Shown here one piece after another: positions 25,126 to 34,200 of a stretch of DNA of 64,000 bases (position 1 is its first letter; each line of letters starts with the position of its first letter). Made by a program: the position numbers and the translations under genes. The notes beneath the pieces are model-generated. The model had not been told where the DNA came from, searched no databases, and was given only the letters and a program-made list of their open reading frames with translations. This DNA comes from Virgisporangium aurantiacum (GTDB lineage Bacteria; Actinomycetota; Actinomycetes; Mycobacteriales; Micromonosporaceae): contig NZ_BOPG01000049.1 of assembly GCF_016863635.1 (NCBI RefSeq), positions 1 through 64,000 on the forward strand, in the 5' to 3' direction.

Positions 25126-26871
25126 GTGAGGTCATTCCTGGCGGTCGCGGTCGCACCCACCGCTCCCGACGAGCTGCGCCGGCCGGTCGCCGCGGCCACG
25201 GCATGCCTCGCCGACAACGCGGAGGTTTCCACCCACGCCGACGGCTGGATCGCCTACAGCGGACCGGATCCGGGCGACGTGGTACCCGCGTCGGGCGCGG
25301 TCACGATGCGGCTGGGGCGGATGCTGCGCACGCGCGGCGGCGACGTCTCCACGTCCGCGCTGCCGAAACTACTGGACGACTCCAGCCGCCTGGTCGACCT
25401 GCTCCCGCCGTTCGCGGCGGCGCACCGGCCCGTCGACGGCCCGGTCACGGTCGCCGTCGACTGGTTGGGGTTCCACCAGTTGTACTGGTGGCAGGGCGAC
25501 GGTGTCGCCGCGGTGTCCAGCAGCGCGCGGGCGCTGGCCGTGCTCGCGGGCGGCGGCTTCGACCCGGTCGGGCTCGGGGTGCAGGCGCTGATCGGCTGGC
25601 AGGTCTCCGACACCACCGTCTTCCGCGGCGTCCGGACCGTTCCGCCGGCCACCATCGCGACCCTCGACGCCGGCACGATCAGCCTGCGCCGTTACGCCGA
25701 GCCGCCCACCCGGCCGTCGTCACCGCCCACAGTGGACAGTGCGGCCGACGAGATGGCCGCGCTGTTGCGCGAGTGGCAGACCGGTTACCTGGTCGACCAC
25801 CCCGACGCCATGCTGCAGCTCACCGGCGGCCACGACAGCCGCATCCTGCTGGCCGCCATCCCGCGCGACCGCCGCGCCGGCGTGGGCGCGCTGACCCTCG
25901 GCGACCCCTCCAGCCCCGACGTCGTCATCGCGGCCCGGCTCGCGGCCCGCGACGGCCTGCGGCACCAGGTGTACCGCCTCGACCAGCAGCAGCCGCCCAC
26001 GCCCGAGGAGGCGCACACGCTCGCGCTCGTCGCGGCCCGGGCCCTGGAGTGCCAGGCCAGCCCGCTGGCCCTGGCCCCGCTGATGCTGGCGGAGGCGAAC
26101 CTGCCGCAGGGACACCGGTTGGCCGGCCTCGGCGGCGAGGTGGCGCGCGGGTTCTACTACGCGGGGCAGCCGGGGGGCGCCTCGACCTCGCCGGCTCTCG
26201 TGGAGCGGCTGGCCCGCTGGCGGCTGTTCAGCAACGAGGCGGTGGAGGCCGGCGTGCTGGCGCCGTCGTTCGTGGCCGAGGCCCGAACCTCCACGCTCGC
26301 AACGCTCTCCGGCCTCTTCCCGGCCGGCGACTGGCTCCACGCCACCGACGACTTCTACCTGTTCCACCGCATGCACCGGTGGGCGGGCGGGCACGGAACC
26401 GTCGCGGCCGTGCGACGCTTCTACGTCAACCCGATGTTCGACCGGCGCTTCGTCGAACTGGCGCTGGCCGTCGACCCCGCCGACAAGCGCGACTCGCTGC
26501 TGCTGGGTCGCATCATGACCCGCCTCGACCCGGAACTGGCGCGCATCCCGTTGGACTCGGGCCTGCGCCCGTCACAATTGGCGAGCCGGTCGTTCAGCAC
26601 GCGGCTCGCGGTAACGGCGCAGACCGGCCGCAAGGCGGTCCGCAAGGTGGGCCAACGCCTGACCCGCGGCCGCCGTGCCCAACTGGGTGCCGCGGAGTTC
26701 GGCAACCTGGTGCTGGCCCACTGGCGCGCCGAACCCAAGGCCGCGCAACCCCTCTACGACGTCGACCTCATCCGCCCCGACTGGCTCGACGGCCTGCTGC
26801 AGGGCACCCACGACGCCCAGCCGACGACGCTCGCGTTCCTGCTGAACGTGCTGGCCGCAACGGATCGCTGA
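25126..26871 (+). CDS. Asparagine-synthetase-like protein without the N-terminal Cys nucleophile
   Basis: This 581-residue protein has a beta-lactam-synthetase/asparagine-synthetase-type ATP-pyrophosphatase domain with LQLTGGHDSRILLAAI (residues 231-246, the PP-loop TGGHDS in place of SGGxDS). The N-terminal domain (1-200) resembles the class-II glutaminase fold but begins MRSFLAVAVAP with no Cys2, so glutamine hydrolysis by the usual route is unlikely. Such proteins in surface-glycan loci form uronamides or other amide bonds. GTG start 7 bases after the beta-helix gene. It is the last gene of the operon. The substrate is unknown. Confidence 0.75.
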   Translation: MRSFLAVAVAPTAPDELRRPVAAATACLADNAEVSTHADGWIAYSGPDPGDVVPASGAVTMRLGRMLRTRGGDVSTSALPKLLDDSSRLVDLLPPFAAAHRPVDGPVTVAVDWLGFHQLYWWQGDGVAAVSSSARALAVLAGGGFDPVGLGVQALIGWQVSDTTVFRGVRTVPPATIATLDAGTISLRRYAEPPTRPSSPPTVDSAADEMAALLREWQTGYLVDHPDAMLQLTGGHDSRILLAAIPRDRRAGVGALTLGDPSSPDVVIAARLAARDGLRHQVYRLDQQQPPTPEEAHTLALVAARALECQASPLALAPLMLAEANLPQGHRLAGLGGEVARGFYYAGQPGGASTSPALVERLARWRLFSNEAVEAGVLAPSFVAEARTSTLATLSGLFPAGDWLHATDDFYLFHRMHRWAGGHGTVAAVRRFYVNPMFDRRFVELALAVDPADKRDSLLLGRIMTRLDPELARIPLDSGLRPSQLASRSFSTRLAVTAQTGRKAVRKVGQRLTRGRRAQLGAAEFGNLVLAHWRAEPKAAQPLYDVDLIRPDWLDGLLQGTHDAQPTTLAFLLNVLAATDR

Positions 26872-26904
26872 CCCTCCTGCTCGCGGCCCGGTCCATCGAT
26901 TCGG

Positions 26905-28113
26905 CTACCCGTAGACCTCGTGTTCGATGGTTTCGCGGGTGACGCGCTTCGCCTCGTCCCAGGGGGTCTGGCGGACGTTTGCCGCCACCTCGCTCGGTGT
27001 GGGGCCGTTGCCCGACACGATCTCGCTCAGGGCGTCGGCCATGGCGCCGGCCGTGGGGGAGACCCAGCGGACGTACGGGTTGTCCATGCTGGCCTTCGCG
27101 TAGTCGTTCTCGCCGACCACGGGGATCACGCCGCACGCGAGCATCTCGTCGGGCACCAGGGAGAGGTTGGTGAACGACATCGCGATGCCGCCGGCGACCC
27201 TGTTGTACAACGCTGCCAGCTCGGCCGGGCGCAACGTGCCGTGGTTGGTGACGGGGAACGGGAACGTGGCGGTGGCGTCGCCGAAGACGTGGATCGGTTG
27301 GTCGGGGTGGCGCCGGTGGAACTCCCGCAAGGCAAGCAGACCGAGGATGAACCCGCGGCGGGCGAAGTCGCGCTTGGCGTAGAAGACCACGCCGCGGCGC
27401 TGTGACGGGTTGGTCAGGTGGTAGAGGTCGGTGTCGACGCCGAAGTCGGCGACGGCCGCCTCGATGCCGAACCGGTCGCGCAGCAGGTCGCGGAGCATCG
27501 GTCCGACGGTGATGGGGCGGAAGCCGAACCGGTACGTGTCCTCGGCCAGGGCGGAGTGGGAGCCGGCCGGGTAGAAGAGCGGCTCGAAGTCCTGGATGAA
27601 GTAGAGCCGGCGGGTGGGCACGTCGGGGTACGACGCCAGCACGTGTGCGCTCTCCCAGCCGGTCGCCACGTAGGCGTCGAGCGGGGCGAGGCCGTCGTAC
27701 ACGGAGCGGACCTCGGCCTTCATGTTCGGCCAGTGGGAGCGCAGGATGCGCTCGTGGCGGGCCATGTCGCCGTGGTAGACGTCGTGCAGGTACAGCACGC
27801 ACCGGTGGCCGGCGGCCTCCATGCCCTCGACCATGCGGAACAGCGTGGTGTGCCCGCCCGATCCACCGGCCGGCGGCGTGGTGATCCAGCCGACGGTCAA
27901 GGGCGTGCCGCGGGACGGCCGGGCCGCCGGGGCCGCCAGGTTCAGGCCGTTCGAGTCGGTGAGGTGGTCGAGGTCGAGCTTCGCCTCGAGGTCCTTGGCA
28001 CCGATCCGGTGGTACGCGATGCGCACCGCCCGCTGGGCGACCCCGCGCACGCCGGAGCTACGCAGGATCCGGATCGCTTCGCGGCCGCGCCGCGGGTTGA
28101 ATTTGGCTTCCAT
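26905..28113 (-). CDS. Glycosyltransferase, WsaF/GT4-like
   Basis: This 402-residue cytosolic protein resembles WsaF-type rhamnan glycosyltransferases: VGWITTPPAGGSGGHTTLFR near residue 75, YFIQDFEPLFYP, and a C-terminal GT-B half with MSFTNLSLVPDEMLACGVIPVV for nucleotide-sugar binding. GT-B enzymes of this type add rhamnose or a similar sugar to a growing glycan. The ATG at 28113 overlaps the ABC permease stop by one base. It is the last gene of the GT2-ATPase-permease-GT operon, which fits an ABC-exported glycan. Confidence 0.8.
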   Translation of the reverse strand: MEAKFNPRRGREAIRILRSSGVRGVAQRAVRIAYHRIGAKDLEAKLDLDHLTDSNGLNLAAPAARPSRGTPLTVGWITTPPAGGSGGHTTLFRMVEGMEAAGHRCVLYLHDVYHGDMARHERILRSHWPNMKAEVRSVYDGLAPLDAYVATGWESAHVLASYPDVPTRRLYFIQDFEPLFYPAGSHSALAEDTYRFGFRPITVGPMLRDLLRDRFGIEAAVADFGVDTDLYHLTNPSQRRGVVFYAKRDFARRGFILGLLALREFHRRHPDQPIHVFGDATATFPFPVTNHGTLRPAELAALYNRVAGGIAMSFTNLSLVPDEMLACGVIPVVGENDYAKASMDNPYVRWVSPTAGAMADALSEIVSGNGPTPSEVAANVRQTPWDEAKRVTRETIEHEVYG

Positions 28114-28943
28114 CAGATGCTCAGGATCCCCAGGCGTCGGGCCAGGCGCAGGGCCCGGTCGAAGACGAACAGGCCGGCCGCGAACGTCACGGCGCAGAAC
28201 ACGATCAGGATGACGATCGACCACCCGGCCGACAGGTTGGTGGCGGGCGGGTCGGCCATCAGCAACTGGCGCTCGGCGTTGATGACGTACGAGTGCGGCA
28301 CCAGGTAGCTGAGCCAGCGCACGTACGGGGGCAGCACCTCGATCGGGAACAGCGCGCCACCGAGCACACCGGCGGCCAGCCCGTACAGCGCCACCACCGG
28401 CTCGCCGCGCTTGAACAGCACGATGAACGCCGCCGCGAACGAACCGAGCGCGTTGCAGGCCAGGATGCCGAGGAACAGCACCACCAGCGCCAGCGGGATC
28501 GCCGACGCCTCGATCGGCGCACCGAGCGTGACGCCGATGCCCACCATCACGCACGCGAGCACCGCACCGGTGAAGCTGCGCCAGATGTTCATCGCCACCG
28601 GGATCAGCGCCCACGGCACCGGCTCGACCAGGTAGGTCTCCAGCGTGCCCCGCTCCATCGCGAAGTTGAGCCGGCTGGTGAGGCCGGTCAACGCGTCCTG
28701 CAGGCCGGCGATCACGGCCGTCCCGATGATCATCATCAGGAACACCTGGTCGCTCATTGCCAGGAACGTGCTCTGGAAGTAGTACAGGAAGACCGGGAAC
28801 GCCACGGCCACGTACCGCATCAGCGTGGTCGCCGGGAACATCCGCTCTTCGACCAGGTCGATGCGGATGTAGCCCTCCAGCGTGTCGAGCACCTTGCGGG
28901 CCCGGCCGCGCTTTCGGACGACAGACGGATAGGCCAAGCTCAT
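28113..28943 (-). CDS. ABC-2 type glycan exporter, permease subunit
   Basis: This 276-residue protein has an amphipathic N-terminus and about six membrane segments (for example MRYVAVAFPVFLYYF at 42-56 and a final VILIVFCAVTFAAGLFVF), the ABC-2 membrane domain. The conserved LFPIEVLPPYVRWLSYLVPHSY block marks the family that exports polysaccharides, teichoic acids or drugs. The linked ATPase and glycosyltransferases point to a Wzm-like role. A 70-base low-complexity spacer separates it from the ATPase gene. Confidence 0.82.
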   Translation of the reverse strand: MSLAYPSVVRKRGRARKVLDTLEGYIRIDLVEERMFPATTLMRYVAVAFPVFLYYFQSTFLAMSDQVFLMMIIGTAVIAGLQDALTGLTSRLNFAMERGTLETYLVEPVPWALIPVAMNIWRSFTGAVLACVMVGIGVTLGAPIEASAIPLALVVLFLGILACNALGSFAAAFIVLFKRGEPVVALYGLAAGVLGGALFPIEVLPPYVRWLSYLVPHSYVINAERQLLMADPPATNLSAGWSIVILIVFCAVTFAAGLFVFDRALRLARRLGILSI

Positions 28944-29013
28944 GCGATCGCTCCGCTTCGCTCCGCGATGCTTTCGCGGGCACTGAGTTGATGGTTCGCT
29001 CGCGAACGCTCGC

Positions 29014-30000
29014 TCACGTGCTGTCTCCCCGCTTGTAGACCTCGGCGATCAGATCGCGCAACGGCATCGGCGTCTCGCGCACGTGGCGCACCAACGGGGT
29101 CAGCGGGCCGAGCTTCGTGAGCACGGAGCCGACGCCCTCGCTCGGGCGGCAGCGCACGTTCACGCCGTCGACCGTCACCGAGACGCCCTGGCCGTGCAGC
29201 AGTTCAGCCACCTGGTTGGCGGTCTGCGGGTCGTCGAGCCCGAACTCGAGTTCCGGCCGCTCCCACTCGCGGCGCAGGCTCTCGAGGTCGCCGGAGTACT
29301 TCACCCGGCCCCGGTCGAGCAGCAGGGCGTTGGACTGCAACGCCTCGATCTCCTCCAGCCGGTGCGAGGAGATGAGCACCGCGAGCCGCTCCTGCTTGAC
29401 CAGGTCCATGATGAGCGTCAGCAGGCCGTGCGCGGCGATCGGGTCGACGGCACCGGTGGGCTCGTCGAGGATCAGGGCACGGGGACCGGGCAGCAGCGCG
29501 CGGGCCAGCCGCAGGCGCGCCCGCATGCCGGCCGACAGGCCGGCGACCACCGACTCGGTCTGCGCGCCGAGGTTCACCATCTCCAGCACGTGCGGGATGC
29601 GCTCGGCGAGCTGGGTGCGCGGCATGCCCTGCAGCCGGCCGTGCAACTGCAGGTTCTCCTTCGCGGTGGCCCGCATGAGGAGGCTGCGGTCTTCCGACGG
29701 CATCCAGCCGACGACCTGACGCACCTGCTCGGAGTCGCGGTCGACGTCGAGCCCGAGCACGTGGCCCGCGCCCCCGGTGGACGTGGTGAGCCCGACGAGG
29801 ATGCGGAACATCGTGGTCTTGCCCGCGCCGTTGGGGCCGACGATCGCGCAGATCTCGCCGGCGCGCACCGTGAGGTCGACGCCGTCGAGGGCGCGCACCG
29901 TCTCCTGCAGGTGGGTGCGGGCGAAGATCCGCATCCAACCGGGGGTGGGCTCGTAGATCTTGCTCAACCCGCGGAGGACGATGATCTCGTCGGGGTTCAT
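29014..30000 (-). CDS. ABC transporter ATP-binding subunit (glycan exporter partner)
   Basis: This 328-residue ATPase has Walker A GPNGAGKTT at 55-63, the signature LSAGMRARL near 155, Walker B ALILDEPTGAVDP near 172, and the switch His in ISSHR. An extended C-terminal domain of about 100 residues follows the nucleotide-binding domain, as in exporters that recognise a capped chain, though no carbohydrate-binding motif is clear. Its ATG overlaps the GT2 stop (ATGA). It should drive the downstream permease. Confidence 0.85.
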   Translation of the reverse strand: MNPDEIIVLRGLSKIYEPTPGWMRIFARTHLQETVRALDGVDLTVRAGEICAIVGPNGAGKTTMFRILVGLTTSTGGAGHVLGLDVDRDSEQVRQVVGWMPSEDRSLLMRATAKENLQLHGRLQGMPRTQLAERIPHVLEMVNLGAQTESVVAGLSAGMRARLRLARALLPGPRALILDEPTGAVDPIAAHGLLTLIMDLVKQERLAVLISSHRLEEIEALQSNALLLDRGRVKYSGDLESLRREWERPELEFGLDDPQTANQVAELLHGQGVSVTVDGVNVRCRPSEGVGSVLTKLGPLTPLVRHVRETPMPLRDLIAEVYKRGDST

Positions 30001-31100
30001 CAACGCCACGCTCCGAACGCTCCGTCGACACCGGTGCGCTTCCACCGGCGGTACCGCAGGTGGTTGGCGGCCCGGTCGCGGAAGCCGGTGACCCCGCCGG
30101 GCAGCAGCGGACCCTTGCCGCGCTCGGCGCGGGCGGAGAGCCGGTCGTAGACCTGACGCAGCCGGCTGCCGCGCGACTGCGGCCAGATCTCCTCGGCGAA
30201 CGCCACCAACCCGGCGAGCGACTCGGCCGTCTCGGCGTCGGGCCGGCCCTGCTGGTAGGCCTGCCGGGCGACGACGAGCGCCTCGCGGGCCACCCCACGA
30301 CGGGCCGCGGCGTGCAGCCTCGGCACGTTGGCGATGCGGTCGCCGTCTTCTTCGAAGAGCACCTCGAACGCCTTGTAGCGTTCCGTGAGGTCGCGGAGCG
30401 CGCCCCCGAACTGGGCCTTGTGCATGTTCTCCCCGTGGACCCGGTAGTACGCGAGGTCGACGCCGTTGACCCGGCCGATCGATCCCCGGCTGGCCGCCCG
30501 CATCCACATGAGGAAGTCGGCGGCGTGCGGCAGGCGCGCGTCGTAACCGACGAGGTCCTGCATGGTCTTGTTGCGCATGATCGCTTCGGGCGTGTAGATC
30601 GGATTGCTGACGCTGGTGCACATCATGTCGAGCCACTCCTGGCCCGACCAGATCGACCACGACCGCGGCTCGGTGCGTGGCGGCGGCGGCACGTCGACGA
30701 ACGAGCGGGTGAACCCGTAGACCAGGCCGACGTCGGGCTGCGCCTGCATGAGCGCGGTGGCGTTGGCCAGCGCCCGCGGCGCGAGGAGGTCGTCGGCCGA
30801 GAGCAGCAGCACGTACTCGCCGGTGGCGGCCGCCAGGCCCTCGTTGTAGGTGGTGATGTGCCGCTGGTTGGTCTCGTGGACGATCACCCGCACCCGCCGG
30901 TCGTCAGCGGCGAGCCGGTGCGCGACCTCCGCGCTGTCGTCGGGCGAGGCGTCGTCGATGATGAGGACGTCGACGTCGACGCCCTCCTGGCTCAGCACGC
31001 TTCCCACGCAACTCGGCAGGAAGTGGCCGTACCGGTAGCACGGGATCACCACCGACACGGTCGGCGGCGCGGGTAACGGTTGCGGTGCGGTCTTGATCAA
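30000..31100 (-). CDS. Family 2 glycosyltransferase
   Basis: This 366-residue GT-A enzyme has VSVVIPCYRYGHFLPSCVGS near residue 13, LIIDDASPDDSAEV, and the metal-binding LLSADD near residue 100, followed by an acceptor domain with ADFLMWMRAAS. A TTG start at 31100 is chosen because GGGGAGGG lies 5 bases before it; the frame is open further upstream into the terminator of the previous gene but lacks a site there. First gene of the ABC export operon. Donor and acceptor are unknown. Confidence 0.82.
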   Translation of the reverse strand: MIKTAPQPLPAPPTVSVVIPCYRYGHFLPSCVGSVLSQEGVDVDVLIIDDASPDDSAEVAHRLAADDRRVRVIVHETNQRHITTYNEGLAAATGEYVLLLSADDLLAPRALANATALMQAQPDVGLVYGFTRSFVDVPPPPRTEPRSWSIWSGQEWLDMMCTSVSNPIYTPEAIMRNKTMQDLVGYDARLPHAADFLMWMRAASRGSIGRVNGVDLAYYRVHGENMHKAQFGGALRDLTERYKAFEVLFEEDGDRIANVPRLHAAARRGVAREALVVARQAYQQGRPDAETAESLAGLVAFAEEIWPQSRGSRLRQVYDRLSARAERGKGPLLPGGVTGFRDRAANHLRYRRWKRTGVDGAFGAWR

Positions 31101-31131
31101 CGGTGCCCTCCCCAGATTCAACCCGCGAGAC

Positions 31132-31168
31132 ACGGCGCGCCGGTCGTGAAGCTCGACCGGCGCGCCGT
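31132..31168 (-). terminator. Stem-loop between the large secreted-protein gene and GT2
   Basis: Arms 31132-31146 and 31154-31168 pair perfectly over 15 bp around a 7-base loop. It lies 36 bases past the stop of the 1233-residue protein gene on the minus strand. No T-tract follows, but the strength and position fit a terminator of that gene. Confidence 0.65.
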
Positions 31169-31203
31169 TGTGGTTCTCTTTGCGCGTTGCGGCGCGTCCG
31201 AGT

Positions 31204-34200
31204 TTAGTTGCCCGGAACGAACACCACGTCCACCCAATAGTTGTGATTAGACGACGCAGTCGGCCATACGGTCGAACCGTACGAATACACCGCGCCGCCC
31301 GCCGGAACACTCAACGGTCCACGGCTGTACGGGCTGGCGAATCCGTTCAATGTCAACGCATAGTGACCGGTGTTCGTGTGGTAGGAGACGGTGTATGTGG
31401 CACCTACGGTCACGGTGACCGGGGTGTCGAACAGCACCGTCTGCCAGCCACTCGCCGTTTCCGTCACGTACGTCGCGGTGGCGATCTGCAGGCCCGTCGG
31501 GCCCCACAACGTCGCGGTATGGGTTCCGGTGTTACCGGCACCCTTCCAGAACCGCACACCGCGGATCTGGCCGGCCGTATTCGAGGCGAACTTCACGCCA
31601 ACTTCGAGCGACGACGAGTCGTCCCAGGACGCCGAGCCCGGTGTGGCCGCCGGGTCCATCAGGAACACCGAGCCGGCCGGCGGCTGGTCGGGCTGCGGCG
31701 GCTGCGGGATCGAGGCCGGGATGAACAGCGGGTCGACCCAGTAGTTCGTCGAACCGTAGCTGTCCGTCGGGAACGTGTCGGTCCCGTACTTGAACACACC
31801 GTTCGACCCGTTGAACGCGGTCATGGTCGCGTCGCTGTTGGTCCACTGGGTGGCGTAGAAGTTCGACGTCACCGCGTAGTTCCCCAGCGGTGCCCAGTAC
31901 GCCGCGATGTACGTGGTGCCCGCGGTGACGTTGATCGGCGCCGAGAACTGCGCGCTGCGCCAGCCGGTTCCGTCGTTCGACGGGAACGTCACCTTCGCCA
32001 GCTGCTGCTGGGTCGCGGCGTTGTACAGCGTTCCGGTGTGCGTGCCCGTGTTGCCGGGACCCTGGTAGTACCGGATGCCGACGAGCTGACCGTTGACGGT
32101 CGGCGTGAACTTCACGCCCAGCGTCACCCCGCTGTTGTCACCCGACGAGGCCTGTGCCGGCGTCGCGTTGGTGGCGAACAGCGTCGAGAACGTCGTGTAC
32201 GGGGTCGTGGTGAACGACCACACCTTGGGTGCCGCGAGCGGCGTCCCGCCGGTGTCCGACGCGTTCACCGTCGCCGTGTACTGCTTGCCGGCGCCCAGCG
32301 CCGTCGCCGGGGTGAACGTCACCGTCCGGGTCGGGTCGTCGTAGGTGATCGCACCGGCGACCGCGACGTTGGCGCTGTCCTTCAGCGTGAACGTGATCGA
32401 CGCCGGGTTGACCGACTTGGAGAACGTCGCCGTCGGAGCCACCGCCAGGTCGACGCCGGTCTGGCCGGCCTCCGGCGAGTTGACCAGCACCGTCGGCGCC
32501 GAGCCGGTACCGCCGTCGACGAAGTTCACGTCGACGTAGTAGTTGGTGTCGGTCGGCGAGGTCTCCACCGGGAAGCCGTTGCCGGTCCGGTAGACGCCGT
32601 TGCCGTTGTTCCCCGGCCCGCGCGGTGCGGTGAGCGGACCCGACTTCCAGTCGAGGCTGCTGAAGAACCGGTCGTCGGCCGAGTACCGGCCGACCGGCGC
32701 GAAGTAGGACGCGACGTAGGTGTTGCCGGCCAGCACCTGCACCGGGCTGCTGAACGTCAGCGTCTGCCAGCCGGAGGCGGTCTCGTTCGAGAACGTGCCG
32801 GTACGCAACTGCTGGCCGCCGGCGGTCCACAGCGTGCCGACGTGGGTGCCGGTGTTGCCGGTGCCCTTGTAGAACCGGATGCCGGTGATGTTGCCGCTGT
32901 TCTGCGGCGTGAACTTCACGCCCAGCGTCACCGAGCCACCGTCGTCGGCGGCCGGCACCTTCGGGGTGCGGTCGCCGAAGAGCGAGCCCGGGCCGCTCAG
33001 CGGGTAGGAGCGGCTGGCGATGACGGTGCCGATGTTGGCGCTGTCGTCGATCGCGCGCACCCGCACGGTCATCGTGCCGGCGCCCGACGCGATGAACGTG
33101 TACGACCACGACGACGTTCCGCTGGTGGCCGGGTGCCAGGTGGCGCCGTCGGTCGACACCTCGATGCCGGCGACCCGGCCGCCGGTGTCGGTGGCGGTGC
33201 CGGTGAGGGTCACCTGCGAGCCGTTGACGATCGTGGTGCCGGCGGCCGGCGTCGAGATGACCGCCGTCGGCGCGACGACGTCGGTCGTCTTGGTCGGCAT
33301 GACCATGCCGGACATCAGCGTGGTCGGGAACGAGTCGAGGTCGGCCAGGATGTTCAGCGTGGCCTGCTGCATCCGCGGGTCGGCCGGCGACTGGGTGCCG
33401 TCGTGCTCGGAGTCGAGACCCCAGGCCCACTGGATGGTGCCGGCGCTGAAGACGCGGGCACCGCTCGCCGCCCTGTACATCGTCATGTTGTGCGTGGTGG
33501 TGCCGGGCGCGACGTGCAGGCCGAAGTCCTGCAGGTACTCGGGGCTCGCCCCGGTGGTGGTCGACAGGCGGATCAGGCCGGCCGGCCGGAACCCGTTGTC
33601 GACGTCCTCATTGGACTCGTAGCCGACCGTGTGCGGCGCGAGCGTCGCGACCTGGCCGGTGCCGAGCGTCGCCACCGTGGTGTTGCGCCAGAACCGGTTC
33701 TTGCCCTGCTCGGCCGGTACCTGCATGGCGAGGTCGGTGTTGTTCGACATGTACATGGTGCCGGTGAGGGCGTTCTCCGGCCGGTTGCCGTTCTTCGGCG
33801 GGGTGAACCGCGGATCGCGCCAGGTACCGGTCCACTCCGGCGACGGGTCGATCGTGTCGGCGGCCCAGGTCTCCTTGTAGCAGACCAGCGTGCGGTACGC
33901 GGTGTTCGAGCCGTCGGTGCTGTTCTCGTACCGGGTCTTCCAGTACACCTCGTTGCCGCTGAAGAACGCGAGGTTCGTGCCGGCGTCGCGGGCGGCCTCG
34001 ACGTTCGCGCGCTGCTGGCCGGACCAGTACTCGTCGTGCCCCACCGACAGGAACGTCTTGTGGTTCTTGATGAGGTTGCCGCGCCGGTCCGAGTCGATGT
34101 CGGTGGTGTAGCTGATGTCGTACCCGTTGCGCTCCAGGAACCGGATCATCGGGTACTCGTTGCTGAACACCCAGTCACGGCCGTTGCCGACGTTGCGGGT

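Noticed and set aside
28944..29013. Low-complexity GCTCCGCTTCGCTCCGCGATGC stretch as a promoter or small gene
   Set aside because: It is a simple GC-rich repeat inside an operon, with no -10/-35 pair and no coding frame of note.
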